A program made the translations under genes and the position numbers. From the NCBI GenBank assembly GCA_038106145.1, contig JAYODD010000007.1:81230-145229 (forward strand): a stretch of DNA of 64,000 nucleotides, read 5' to 3'. Below the pieces are notes generated by a model that made no database searches, was not told the origin of the DNA, and worked only from the letters and a program-made list of their open reading frames with translations. Numbering within the stretch: the first letter of the stretch is position 1; each line of letters opens with the position of its first letter. Positions 56,021-64,000 of the stretch are shown one piece after another. Origin of the DNA: JBFJKD01 sp038106145. GTDB lineage: Bacteria; Pseudomonadota; Gammaproteobacteria; Pseudomonadales; Porticoccaceae.

Positions 56021-56254
56021 GGTTTAATGCTCGTCCAAATGGTGGTTGCGTCGGTTGGGGTATGGGTTGCGGGTCGCCCTGCAAACACAATGTAGCAGTA
56101 TCCAGTGTTGCGGGACAATGTGGCCGCTGTTGAATCAACCGACCAGTACCGCTACCCTTTGCGGAAGGCCCGGCTGTATCTAGCCAGCGGTTGGCGATGA
56201 TCCCGCCGGCGATCGGGATTTGGCTGACAATTTACCGGACATTGAGTAACCCGT

Positions 56255-56917
56255 ATGGACGCTTATCAGGAAATGATCACCACCCTGGCTCTGGTCATGG
56301 GAGTGGGCTGGGCCAGTGGTATCAACCTGTACGCTGCGGTGGCGGTGCTGGGGTTTTTGGGCATTAGCGGTAACATTGATTTACCTCCCGGCCTGGAGGT
56401 GTTGCAAAACCCGCTGGTGATAGTTGTTGCCGGGTTGATGTACATAGTGGAGTTCTTTGCCGACAAAACCCCCGGTGTGGACACTGCCTGGGATACCCTG
56501 CACACCTTCATTCGCATTCCCGCTGGCGTGCTGCTGGCGGCGGGCGCCGTTGGCGATGTAACACCGGCGTTGCAGATCAGCGCCGGGCTGGTCGGCGGCG
56601 CCATGGCCACGGGAAGTCACTTTACCAAGGCGTCATCCCGAGTATTGATCAACACATCCCCGGAACCCTTTAGCAACTGGGCAGCTTCTATCGGCGAGGA
56701 CCTGATGGTGCTGGCGGGCATCTGGGCCATGTTGAATCACCCGGTCCTCTTTGTTGTTTTGATGCTGTTGTTTGTTGCGCTGGTGATCTGGTTGCTACCG
56801 AAGATCTGGCGTCTGGCCGGTGCGGTGCTGCGTCGTATCGGGCGTTGGTTGGGGCTGGTCAAGGACTCCGATTCGACGTCTGCAGCGCACAAACCTTCCG
56901 ACGGACCACCGCGATAA
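56255..56917 (+). CDS. DUF4126 integral membrane protein
   Basis: A 220-residue protein with about five hydrophobic segments and the DUF4126 pattern (MGVGWASGINLYAAV, FFADKTPGVDTAWDTLHTFI, GSHFTKASSRVLINTSPEPF). Function unknown; the ASGINLY segment recalls small-molecule transport families. Lies 58 bp upstream of recX on the same strand. Confidence 0.8.
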   Translation: MDAYQEMITTLALVMGVGWASGINLYAAVAVLGFLGISGNIDLPPGLEVLQNPLVIVVAGLMYIVEFFADKTPGVDTAWDTLHTFIRIPAGVLLAAGAVGDVTPALQISAGLVGGAMATGSHFTKASSRVLINTSPEPFSNWAASIGEDLMVLAGIWAMLNHPVLFVVLMLLFVALVIWLLPKIWRLAGAVLRRIGRWLGLVKDSDSTSAAHKPSDGPPR

Positions 56918-56975
56918 CCATTAACCTCTTTGCGGCGTAGCGCGCCAGGTTTGCGGTGCTGGAGAAAGTGGAGTT

Positions 56976-57458
56976 ATGACCGAGATCCCATCTGCCGTGC
57001 AACACCCTGACAAAAACCTGCGTACAACCGCCCTCAACCTGCTGGCGCGCCGGGAGCATTCCCGGCAGGAACTGGAACGCAAGCTGCACACCAGACTAGC
57101 CCCGGATGCGGCTCAGTTGCGGGCGATGCTGGACCGTCTTGAACAGGACGGTCTCCTTTCCGACAGCCGCTTTGCAGAGGCGTTTTGCCATGCGCGCCTG
57201 GGTGTGGGAAAGGGGCCGGTACGGATTCGCGCCGAATTGCGCGAGCGTGGTGTCGCGGACGACCTGGTGGATTCGGTGTTGCACGAGTTCGACGTCGATT
57301 GGGTGGAGCGGGCGCGGGACCTGTTAAAAAAACGGTTTGGCTTGACAGCGGCCCTCGATCGACGCGCCACGGCGCAGCGCGTGCGGTTTTTGCAGTATCG
57401 GGGGTTTACCTCTGAACAGGTTCGAGCAGCGCTGAAATCGATTGAATCCCCGGATTAG
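56976..57458 (+). CDS. recX: RecA regulator RecX
   Basis: Binds in the groove of RecA filaments and inhibits extension. The 160-residue helical-repeat protein has ALNLLARREHSRQELERKL, DGLLSDSRFAEAFCHARL and the QYRGFTSEQVRAAL end. It usually follows recA directly; here it is about 1.4 kb away, behind a thioesterase and a DUF4126 gene, so it may not share the SOS promoter. Confidence 0.92.
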   Translation: MTEIPSAVQHPDKNLRTTALNLLARREHSRQELERKLHTRLAPDAAQLRAMLDRLEQDGLLSDSRFAEAFCHARLGVGKGPVRIRAELRERGVADDLVDSVLHEFDVDWVERARDLLKKRFGLTAALDRRATAQRVRFLQYRGFTSEQVRAALKSIESPD

Positions 57459-57495
57459 CCGTCGTTATTCAAGCCTGTTCCGTCGTTGGTTGCGG

Positions 57496-58533
57496 TTAAT
57501 CGCCACACTGGCCGGGCGACTCGCTGAAAATCTCTACCAGGCGTTGTTCGACCCAGCTGTCGAGCCGCAGGTTACGCAAAAACCCGCAATGCCCGCCGTT
57601 ATTCGTGCGTTCCACCGTGAGCGCATCAGGTGGCTGGATCGCGCGCAGATCGGTTGCCGGAATCAGGGGGTCATCGGCGCTGGTGATCAACCATGCCGGA
57701 CAGGCCAGTTGCGCGAGGCGCCGGCCGGTCAGCGCGTAGGACGCGAAATAATCCGCAGGGGTCTGGTAAGGCGTGTGGTAGGGAATAAAAAAGCGGTTGA
57801 TATCGTGCAGATTACGGCAACGGGCCAGTAGCGAGCCGTAGGCCAGATCGGGAAAATAATGCAGTTTGGTTGCCAGGGATCTTTTCCATTTTGAAAAAAA
57901 ATAATGCTGATAAATGGACAGGCGGCGTTCCAGAATGGCCATGGTGTGGGCGGGCACCAGGGGCGGACTGATCGCTACTGTAGCAGCGAGTTTCAATTCG
58001 GTGCCGCTGTCCGCGGCGATGCGCAGCGCAAAATTTCCCCCCATGGAGTAGCCGGCAAGCAGAGTGCGGCGCGCGGGGTATAGTTGCTGAATGCGTTGCA
58101 CGGCCGCAGTAACTTCCGGTGTCAAGGTGGCATTAAACAGACCGCGATTGAGGTGCAAACTGGGGCCGTGATCGCGCAAATTGAGGCGAAATACATTAAA
58201 TCCGGCGTGCAACAGGGTGGTGGTGGCGGACACGACGTAGGTCGAGGTGTAGCAACCCTCCCAACCGTGCAGCACAATCACCAGGCTGTCGGTGGCGGAC
58301 TTGCTTTTATTAAACGCACCGGTCAGACGCACACCGTTGCCGCAGTCAAGCAACTGAAATTCCTGCTCGGCGGCTAGGGCGTGACGCTGCCTGTCATTTA
58401 ACCAGCGACGCGGGCCGGCGCTGTTGAGAATGCTCTGCGTATGACCATTGCGCAGCCATAAAGGTGGGGAAAACGGGGTCACAGTGAGAGGGTTTCCATT
58501 GTATGATCCTGCCTGCTTCGGCTGCTTACGCAT
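57496..58533 (-). CDS. YheT-family alpha/beta hydrolase
   Basis: A 345-residue hydrolase of the YheT/EMB8 type with the N-terminal PPLWLRNGHTQSIL signature, the nucleophile elbow LLAGYSMGGNF, and Asp and His in SADDPLIP and NNGGHCGF. Substrate unknown; probably a carboxylesterase. ATG 58533 (MRKQPKQAG) is used; the frame extends 13 codons upstream. Convergent with recX. Confidence 0.9.
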   Translation of the reverse strand: MRKQPKQAGSYNGNPLTVTPFSPPLWLRNGHTQSILNSAGPRRWLNDRQRHALAAEQEFQLLDCGNGVRLTGAFNKSKSATDSLVIVLHGWEGCYTSTYVVSATTTLLHAGFNVFRLNLRDHGPSLHLNRGLFNATLTPEVTAAVQRIQQLYPARRTLLAGYSMGGNFALRIAADSGTELKLAATVAISPPLVPAHTMAILERRLSIYQHYFFSKWKRSLATKLHYFPDLAYGSLLARCRNLHDINRFFIPYHTPYQTPADYFASYALTGRRLAQLACPAWLITSADDPLIPATDLRAIQPPDALTVERTNNGGHCGFLRNLRLDSWVEQRLVEIFSESPGQCGD

Positions 58534-58748
58534 TGCCCGTTTTTTCCGTCTGTTGTTGCCGGGCACCGTCAAAATCAGAGCAGGAGATTATCAGTTGACG
58601 CAGTAATAACCGACGGTGGGTGCGTTTGCAACTTTAAAGAACGGACTGATTACTGGGAACCGATCTGGATCGGGATTGCAACCAGGCGTCGCCGGCATAT
58701 TTCATTTAACGTAAACGGCGCAAACAGCGCTGCAACACCGGAAGATAG

Positions 58749-59618
58749 ATGATGAACGTAGTCCCCGTAGTGACCCGCCTGCAAATTTTTTGCGCCATTG
58801 CAATGGCGTTTTCCAGCGGATGCCTGGCGCTGGAATTTCAGGGCGTGTGGATCCAGGGTGGACTGGTGGTTGGCAATATAGCTCCCGGCGCGTCGGTACG
58901 TTTCGACAACAGGGCAATACCGGTAACGCCGTCGGGCCGTTTTGTGATTGGCCTGGGGCGCGATGCGCCGCCGCTGGTGGCGCTAACGGTGGAGCACGGC
59001 GGTGCCATAACCACCCACAAGTTTGACGTTATACAGCGCCAGTACGACATGCAACGGGTGGAGGGTGTACCTCAGGAAACCGTGACGCCCCCTAAATCCG
59101 TGCTGGACAGAATTAATCGGGAGGCCGCGCTGGTCAGTCGGGCGCGGGCCCACAGCGCGCGCCGCGAAGATTTTATGCGGGGTTTTGCGCGGCCCATGGA
59201 AGGCCCCATTACCGGTGTGTACGGCAGTCAGCGCGTCTACAACGGCATCCCTAAAAATCCCCACTTTGGTCTGGATATCGCCGGGCCTACGGGTACGCTG
59301 GTCCGGGCGCCCGCGCCGGGCACGGTAAAGTTGGTCCACCGGGATATGTATTTTTCCGGTGGTACGCTGATCGTCGATCACGGCTATGGGGTCTTCTCGA
59401 CATTCATTCACCTGAGCGATATTTTGGTGCAAGAAGGTGATCGGGTAAGCTCGGGGGACGAAATTGCCCGCGTCGGCGCCACCGGGCGCGCTACCGGACC
59501 ACATCTCGACTGGCGCATTAACTGGTACGACGTGCGCGTCGATCCGGCGTTGGTGCTGGAGTATTTCCCCGCCACCCACGGCGCCCATCTCGGCGCTACT
59601 AAAGCCTTCGCACCCTGA
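58749..59618 (+). CDS. M23-family peptidoglycan endopeptidase
   Basis: A 289-residue secreted protein with an N-terminal Sec signal (about 30 residues, ending SSGCLALEF), a beta-rich domain, then an M23 LytM-type domain with the zinc ligands in HFGLDIAGPTG and GPHLDWRIN. All metal ligands appear kept, so it is likely an active endopeptidase. Two adjacent ATGs (58749, 58752) share a GGAAG site. Confidence 0.9.
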   Translation: MMNVVPVVTRLQIFCAIAMAFSSGCLALEFQGVWIQGGLVVGNIAPGASVRFDNRAIPVTPSGRFVIGLGRDAPPLVALTVEHGGAITTHKFDVIQRQYDMQRVEGVPQETVTPPKSVLDRINREAALVSRARAHSARREDFMRGFARPMEGPITGVYGSQRVYNGIPKNPHFGLDIAGPTGTLVRAPAPGTVKLVHRDMYFSGGTLIVDHGYGVFSTFIHLSDILVQEGDRVSSGDEIARVGATGRATGPHLDWRINWYDVRVDPALVLEYFPATHGAHLGATKAFAP

Positions 59619-59743
59619 CCACTGCGGCGACGCCAAAGGGGACCGTTGTGTACGATAGGCAGTGCGGTCCCGTGGAGTTGTCGCGGAGTTTCCCTTACAC
59701 TATTCGACCCATTTAGCTGGCCTTGAGGGCAAGTGCGGCATCG

Positions 59744-59956
59744 ATGATTGACAAACAGTTGCTGAGTATTCTGGTATGTCCGGTGAGCAAGGCGCCCCTC
59801 GAATACGACCGCGAGCACCAGGAACTGGTGTGTCGCGCCAGCGGGCTCGCCTATCCCATTCGCGACGGCATTCCCGTGATGCTCGAGGCCGAGGCGCGGA
59901 CGTTGACAGCGGACGAAAAACTGGATGGTAAAACGAAGGCCCGGCCCGTGCCCTGA
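59744..59956 (+). CDS. Trm112/YcaR-type small protein
   Basis: A 70-residue UPF0434/Trm112-like protein (MIDKQLLSILVCPVSKAPLE, LAYPIRDGIPVMLEAEAR). As in E. coli YcaR, zinc-binding cysteines are partly missing. Function unclear. ATG 59744 is the family start. Confidence 0.88.
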   Translation: MIDKQLLSILVCPVSKAPLEYDREHQELVCRASGLAYPIRDGIPVMLEAEARTLTADEKLDGKTKARPVP

Positions 59957-59979
59957 TAGATGCGAAGCGAGAGATTGCC

Positions 59980-60330
59980 ATGAATCAAGAAACCCTGTTT
60001 ACCAAGATTATCAACGGCGATATCCCCGCAGATAAAGTCTACGAGGATGAGCACTGTATTGCGATCAAGGATATATCCCCGAAGGCGCCCGTACATCTGC
60101 TGGTGATTCCACGCAAACCGTTGCCGCGTCTCGCGGATGCTGGTGAGGCAGAGCAAAACCTGCTTGGACATTTACTGTTGGCCGCCAACGAGATTGCGCG
60201 CCAGGCGGGTATTGGCGATGCGTTTCGCCTGATTATCAATAATGGCGCGGGGGCGGGACAAACAGTGTTTCATCTGCACCTGCATATTCTCGGCGGTAAA
60301 AATTTTTCCGAAGGCCAACTCGGCTTCTAA
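59980..60330 (+). CDS. hinT: HIT-family nucleotide hydrolase (HinT type)
   Basis: A 116-residue purine nucleoside phosphoramidase-like protein with the histidine triad HLHLHILGG and FTKIINGDIPADKVYED at the start. Normal length for HinT. Starts 24 bp after ycaR stop, 89 bp upstream of alaS. Confidence 0.93.
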   Translation: MNQETLFTKIINGDIPADKVYEDEHCIAIKDISPKAPVHLLVIPRKPLPRLADAGEAEQNLLGHLLLAANEIARQAGIGDAFRLIINNGAGAGQTVFHLHLHILGGKNFSEGQLGF

Positions 60331-60419
60331 ATTGATCAATTAACGTTCTGCTTACGTCTGTGCCGCTGGCGACAACGGCGCGATACCGGAAACGACTGCA
60401 CGACAGGAATGACGAGTTG

Positions 60420-63020
60420 ATGAACAGTGCCGATATTCGCCAGGGTTTCCTGGATTTTTTTGCCAGCAAGGACCACGCCATCGTGCCCAGTAGCAGTCTG
60501 GTGCCGGGTAACGACCCGACCCTGTTGTTTACCAATGCGGGCATGGTGCAGTTCAAGGATGTGTTTCTGGGGACGGACAAGCGAGCCTACAGCCGCGCGA
60601 CATCCGCCCAGCGCTGCGTGCGCGCGGGCGGCAAGCACAATGATCTGGAAAATGTTGGCTATACCGCACGTCACCACACGTTTTTTGAAATGCTTGGCAA
60701 CTTCAGTTTCGGCGATTACTTCAAGGAGGAAGCCATCGCTTATGCCTGGGAGTTTCTCACCGGCGTGTTGGGTCTGCCCGAAGAGCGCCTGTGGGTAACG
60801 GTGCATATTGCCGACGACGAGGCCGCGGATATCTGGCTGAAAAAAGTTGGCGTCAACCCGCAGCGTTTCTCGCGGCTGGACGAGGACAACTTCTGGCAGA
60901 TGGGCGACACCGGTCCCTGTGGCCCCTGTTCGGAAATCTTTTACGACCACGGCCCCGATGTGCCGGGCGGGCCGCCAGGTAGCGCCGGGGATGATCTCGA
61001 TCGCTATATCGAAATCTGGAACCTGGTGTTCATGCAGTATGAGCGCAGCGCCGATGGTACCCTGACGCCGCTGCCCAAGCCATCTATCGATACCGGAATG
61101 GGCCTGGAGCGCATTGCCGCGGTCATGCAGGGCGTGCACAACAATTACGATATCGATCTGTTCAAACACCTGATTAGCGCCGCCGCCGCAGTCACCCACA
61201 CGACAGATTTGTCCAACCAGTCCCTGCGGGTGATTGCCGACCACATTCGCTCCTGCGCGTTTCTGGTGGTGGATGGGGTGCTGCCGGGCAACGATGGTCG
61301 CGGCTATGTCCTGCGACGTATTATTCGTCGCGCGTTGCGTCATGGTCATCAACTGGGTATCAACGACCCCTTTTTTTATCGTCTGGTCAAACCCCTGGTA
61401 GAAGTAATGGGCGACGCCTACCCCGAGCTTGCCGCGCAACAGACGCAGGTAGAGAAGGTGCTGAAGGGCGAAGAGCAGCAGTTTGCCAAAACCCTCGAAA
61501 AGGGTATGGGGGTGCTCGAAGCTGCATTGGACACAGTCCAGGGCGCGCAGATTCCTGGCGACGTTATTTTCCAGTTGTACGACACCTATGGTTTTCCCAC
61601 GGATTTGACCAACGATATCGCCCGCGAGCGGGGGCTATCGCTGGATATGGACGGCTACGAGCGCTGCATGGCGGAACAGAAAAAACGCGCGCGGGCCGCC
61701 AGCAATTTTGGCGTGGATTACACTGCCACGCTGGCGATAGCCGGTGCAACGATTTTCGATGGTTACGATAATCTTGCGGCAAGAGCCACCATTGTTGGAC
61801 TGTTCGTCGCTGGCGCGGCGGTTGACCAGGTGGCGGAGGGGCAGGAGGCCGTCGTTGTCCTCGATCAGACGCCGTTTTACGGCGAGTCCGGTGGGCAGGT
61901 TGGCGATACTGGCTATCTGACCACCCGGGAGGGCCGTTGCGAAGTACTGGATTGCCAGAAGCAGGGTGCCAATCACCTGCACATTAGCCGCGTATTGCAC
62001 GGTGTTTTGCGGCGGGGCGATACGGTTACCGCCGAGGTCGACGGCGCATTGCGTGGCGCTACCGCACTGAATCACTCCGCTACCCATCTGCTCCACGCGG
62101 CGCTGCGGGAAATCCTGGGCGAGCACGTAACCCAAAAGGGTTCGCTGGTGGATGCGAAACGCCTGCGGTTCGATTTCGCCCACGGGGAAGCCATCAGCGC
62201 CAGACAACTAAAGGCGGTGGAGCGACGGGTCAACGACGAAATTCGCCGCAACACAGCCGTGCACACGGCTCAGATGTCGATGGCCGAGGCGCAGCGCAGC
62301 GGCGCGATGGCGCTGTTTGGCGAAAAATATGGGGAGACTGTGCGAGTGCTGACCATGGGCGATGGATTTTCCGTCGAGCTGTGTGGCGGTACCCATGTCA
62401 AGCGCACCGGTGATATCGGCCTGCTGCGCATCGTGTCCGAGTCGGGCATTGCCGCCGGTGTGCGGCGGGTGGAAGCGGTAACGGGTAACGCGGCGCTGGC
62501 ACTGTTTGACGAGGTGGAACAACGCCTGGACGCGGTCGCAGAGGTGCTCAAGACCAGCCGCGCTCAGGTGCTGGAAAAAGTGACGTTGGTAGCGGAACAA
62601 CAGCGCGTTTTAAATCGCGAAATCGAAGGTTTGAAGAAGAAGCTTGCGGGCGCGGCGAGTGGCGATATTCTCGCGGAAGTGTGCGAAATAGCGGGTGTCC
62701 AGTTGCTGGTCAGGCATATTGATGGGGTGAACGCCAAAACCCTCCGCGAAGTAGCCGATCAGGCGAAATCCCGCCTTGCCTGTGGCGCGCTGTTACTGGC
62801 GACCACCGAAGAGAATAAAGTCCTGCTGATTGGTGGCGTCACTAAAAACCTGACCGATCGGGTACATGCCGGGGATCTGGTGCAATTTGTCGCCGCGCAA
62901 CTGGGTGGTAAGGGCGGGGGCAGGCCCGATATGGCCCAGGGGGGAGGGAGCGATGTACAGGCGTTGCCCGCCGCTTTGACGTCAGTGCCAGACTGGTTAC
63001 AGCAGCGACTGGGCGTTTGA
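60420..63020 (+). CDS. alaS: Alanyl-tRNA synthetase
   Basis: Charges tRNA-Ala and edits Ser/Gly. The 866-residue protein has the class II catalytic domain (FTNAGMVQFKDVFLG, RCVRAGGKHNDLENVG), editing domain zinc ligands HSATHLLHAAL and CGGTHV, and the C-Ala domain with GGGRPDMAQGGG. ATG 60420 (MNSADIRQGFLDFF) is the family start. lysC follows. Confidence 0.97.
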   Translation: MNSADIRQGFLDFFASKDHAIVPSSSLVPGNDPTLLFTNAGMVQFKDVFLGTDKRAYSRATSAQRCVRAGGKHNDLENVGYTARHHTFFEMLGNFSFGDYFKEEAIAYAWEFLTGVLGLPEERLWVTVHIADDEAADIWLKKVGVNPQRFSRLDEDNFWQMGDTGPCGPCSEIFYDHGPDVPGGPPGSAGDDLDRYIEIWNLVFMQYERSADGTLTPLPKPSIDTGMGLERIAAVMQGVHNNYDIDLFKHLISAAAAVTHTTDLSNQSLRVIADHIRSCAFLVVDGVLPGNDGRGYVLRRIIRRALRHGHQLGINDPFFYRLVKPLVEVMGDAYPELAAQQTQVEKVLKGEEQQFAKTLEKGMGVLEAALDTVQGAQIPGDVIFQLYDTYGFPTDLTNDIARERGLSLDMDGYERCMAEQKKRARAASNFGVDYTATLAIAGATIFDGYDNLAARATIVGLFVAGAAVDQVAEGQEAVVVLDQTPFYGESGGQVGDTGYLTTREGRCEVLDCQKQGANHLHISRVLHGVLRRGDTVTAEVDGALRGATALNHSATHLLHAALREILGEHVTQKGSLVDAKRLRFDFAHGEAISARQLKAVERRVNDEIRRNTAVHTAQMSMAEAQRSGAMALFGEKYGETVRVLTMGDGFSVELCGGTHVKRTGDIGLLRIVSESGIAAGVRRVEAVTGNAALALFDEVEQRLDAVAEVLKTSRAQVLEKVTLVAEQQRVLNREIEGLKKKLAGAASGDILAEVCEIAGVQLLVRHIDGVNAKTLREVADQAKSRLACGALLLATTEENKVLLIGGVTKNLTDRVHAGDLVQFVAAQLGGKGGGRPDMAQGGGSDVQALPAALTSVPDWLQQRLGV

Positions 63021-63071
63021 ATCTCAGATTGATAGGTTCGTTTCCCCCGGGAAAAAATGTTAAATTTGCGC

Positions 63072-63086
63072 CCCCGCGAAGCGGGG
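63072..63086 (+). terminator. Small hairpin between alaS and lysC
   Basis: CCCCGC-GAA-GCGGGG followed by CCTGTTTATT. The T-stretch is broken, so only partial termination is likely, consistent with some read-through from alaS into lysC. Confidence 0.4.
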
Positions 63087-63109
63087 CCTGTTTATTAGTG
63101 GATTGAGCA

Positions 63110-64000
63110 ATGAGTTTGATTGTACAAAAATATGGTGGCACCTCCGTGGGCAGCGTAGAGCGTATCGGCGCTGTGGCGGAAAAAATAGCGGCGTTTCGCG
63201 CCCGTGGCGACGATATTGTCGTGGTGGTGTCGGCGATGAGCGGAGAGACCAACCGGTTGATCGCCCTGGCTAAAGAAACCACGGAAAATCCCACGCCGCG
63301 GGAGCTGGATGTACTGGTCGCCACTGGCGAGCAGGTCACCATTGCGCTGCTCAGCATGGCCTTAAATGCCCGGGGGTGTCCCGCCCGCTCCTACACGGGT
63401 GGCCAGGTGCGTATTCTGACGGACAGTGTGCATACCAAGGCGCGCATCGAAAATATCGACGTGGATCGCATGCGGGCGGATCTGGCTGCCGGTAACGTGG
63501 TGGTGGTGGCCGGTTTTCAGGGGGTCGATGGGGATGGCAATATCACCACCCTGGGGCGGGGTGGTTCCGACACCACCGGCGTAGCCCTGGCGGCCGCACT
63601 TAAGGCCGATGAATGTCAGATTTATACCGATGTGGACGGCGTCTATACCACCGATCCGCGGGTGGTGCCGGAGGCGCGCCGTCTGAATCAGATTACCTTT
63701 GAGGAAATGCTGGAAATGGCCAGCCAGGGATCAAAGGTATTGCAAATTCGCTCCGTTGAATTTGCAGGTAAATACAAAGTCCCGCTGCGGGTGCTATCCA
63801 GCTTTGTGGAAGGCCCCGGCACGCTGATTACTCTGGAGGATAACGATACGATGGAAAAACCGGTAGTTTCAGGTATCGCGTTTAATCGCGACGAAGCCAA
63901 GCTGACCATTCAGGGGGTGCCGGATACGCCGGGTGTTGCCTATCGCATTCTGGGTCCCATCAGTGACGCCAATATCGAAGTCGACGTGATTGTGCAGAAC
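63110..64000 (+). CDS. lysC: Aspartate kinase (5' part, cut by window edge)
   Basis: First enzyme of the aspartate family pathway (Lys, Thr, Met). The visible 297 residues hold the amino-acid kinase domain (VQKYGGTSVGS, VVVVSAMSGETN, GRGGSDTTGVALAA) and the start of the first ACT domain (AKLTIQGVPDTPG). The layout fits the monofunctional, ACT-regulated class near 410 residues. The 3' end lies beyond the window. In pseudomonads csrA/rsmA follows; that cannot be seen here. Confidence 0.95.
   Translation, partial: MSLIVQKYGGTSVGSVERIGAVAEKIAAFRARGDDIVVVVSAMSGETNRLIALAKETTENPTPRELDVLVATGEQVTIALLSMALNARGCPARSYTGGQVRILTDSVHTKARIENIDVDRMRADLAAGNVVVVAGFQGVDGDGNITTLGRGGSDTTGVALAAALKADECQIYTDVDGVYTTDPRVVPEARRLNQITFEEMLEMASQGSKVLQIRSVEFAGKYKVPLRVLSSFVEGPGTLITLEDNDTMEKPVVSGIAFNRDEAKLTIQGVPDTPGVAYRILGPISDANIEVDVIVQN

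Overview
The window is a contiguous, GC-rich chromosomal segment of a free-living gammaproteobacterium, most like the Cellvibrionales/Pseudomonadales group. The evidence is gene order: tsaD divergent from rpsU-yqeY-dnaG-rpoD; queG divergent from nnr-tsaE-amiB-mutL-miaA-hfq-hflX-hflK-hflC with hisZ-purA downstream; mutS divergent from pncC-recA-recX; alaS-lysC; rplU-rpmA-obgE-proB; fabA-fabB; and a split proton-translocating transhydrogenase. The assignment is inferred from synteny and protein sequence only. One run of ten Ns (16546-16555) shows the sequence is a draft assembly. No rRNA or tRNA gene, CRISPR array or intact mobile element was seen.

Layout. 193-5045 (minus): macromolecular synthesis operon (rpsU, yqeY, dnaG, rpoD). 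5265-7196 (plus): tsaD, folB, folK. 7305-12813 (minus): small heat-shock protein with a sigma-32-type promoter, a pteridine-reductase-like SDR, cca, uvrA. 12814-15707: IS-like short tandem repeats, then a minus-strand trio (PAP2 phosphatase, MJ1255-type glycosyltransferase, LpxH-like phosphoesterase) lying between uvrA and the yajR-ssb pair that often sits next to it. 16026-18601 (plus): yajR, ssb, cysC. 18647-26541: an accessory-looking module in which a minus-strand operon (IclR regulator, crotonase-fold protein, B12-dependent acyl-CoA mutase large and small subunits, MeaB GTPase) diverges from a DUF1302-DUF1329 outer-membrane/periplasmic pair. 26700-32993 (minus): fabA-fabB, pntAA-pntAB-pntB, ispB. 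33212-36375 (plus): rplU, rpmA, obgE, proB. 36515-37948 (minus): rpsT, queG. 38009-51097 (plus): nnr through hflC, then DUF2065, hisZ, purA. 51143-64000: mutS (minus), pncC, recA with a perfect LexA box, a thioesterase (minus), DUF4126, recX, a YheT-type hydrolase (minus), an M23 peptidase, a YcaR-type protein, a HIT protein, alaS and the 5' part of lysC.

Most of the window is housekeeping: replication and repair (dnaG, ssb, uvrA, mutS, mutL, recA, recX), tRNA maturation (tsaD, tsaE, miaA, queG, cca, alaS), membrane lipid synthesis (fabA, fabB), quinone side chain (ispB) and redox balance (pnt). The part most likely to hold undescribed biology is 18647-26541. Its mutase keeps the carboxylate-binding Tyr, Arg and His expected of methylmalonyl-CoA mutase but has lost several otherwise conserved substrate-pocket residues. 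It is co-transcribed with a decarboxylase-like crotonase and a MeaB chaperone, and faces a DUF1302/DUF1329 pair of the kind often linked to hydrophobic substrates. I read this as a candidate degradation or conversion module for an unusual branched acyl-CoA; the substrate is unknown.
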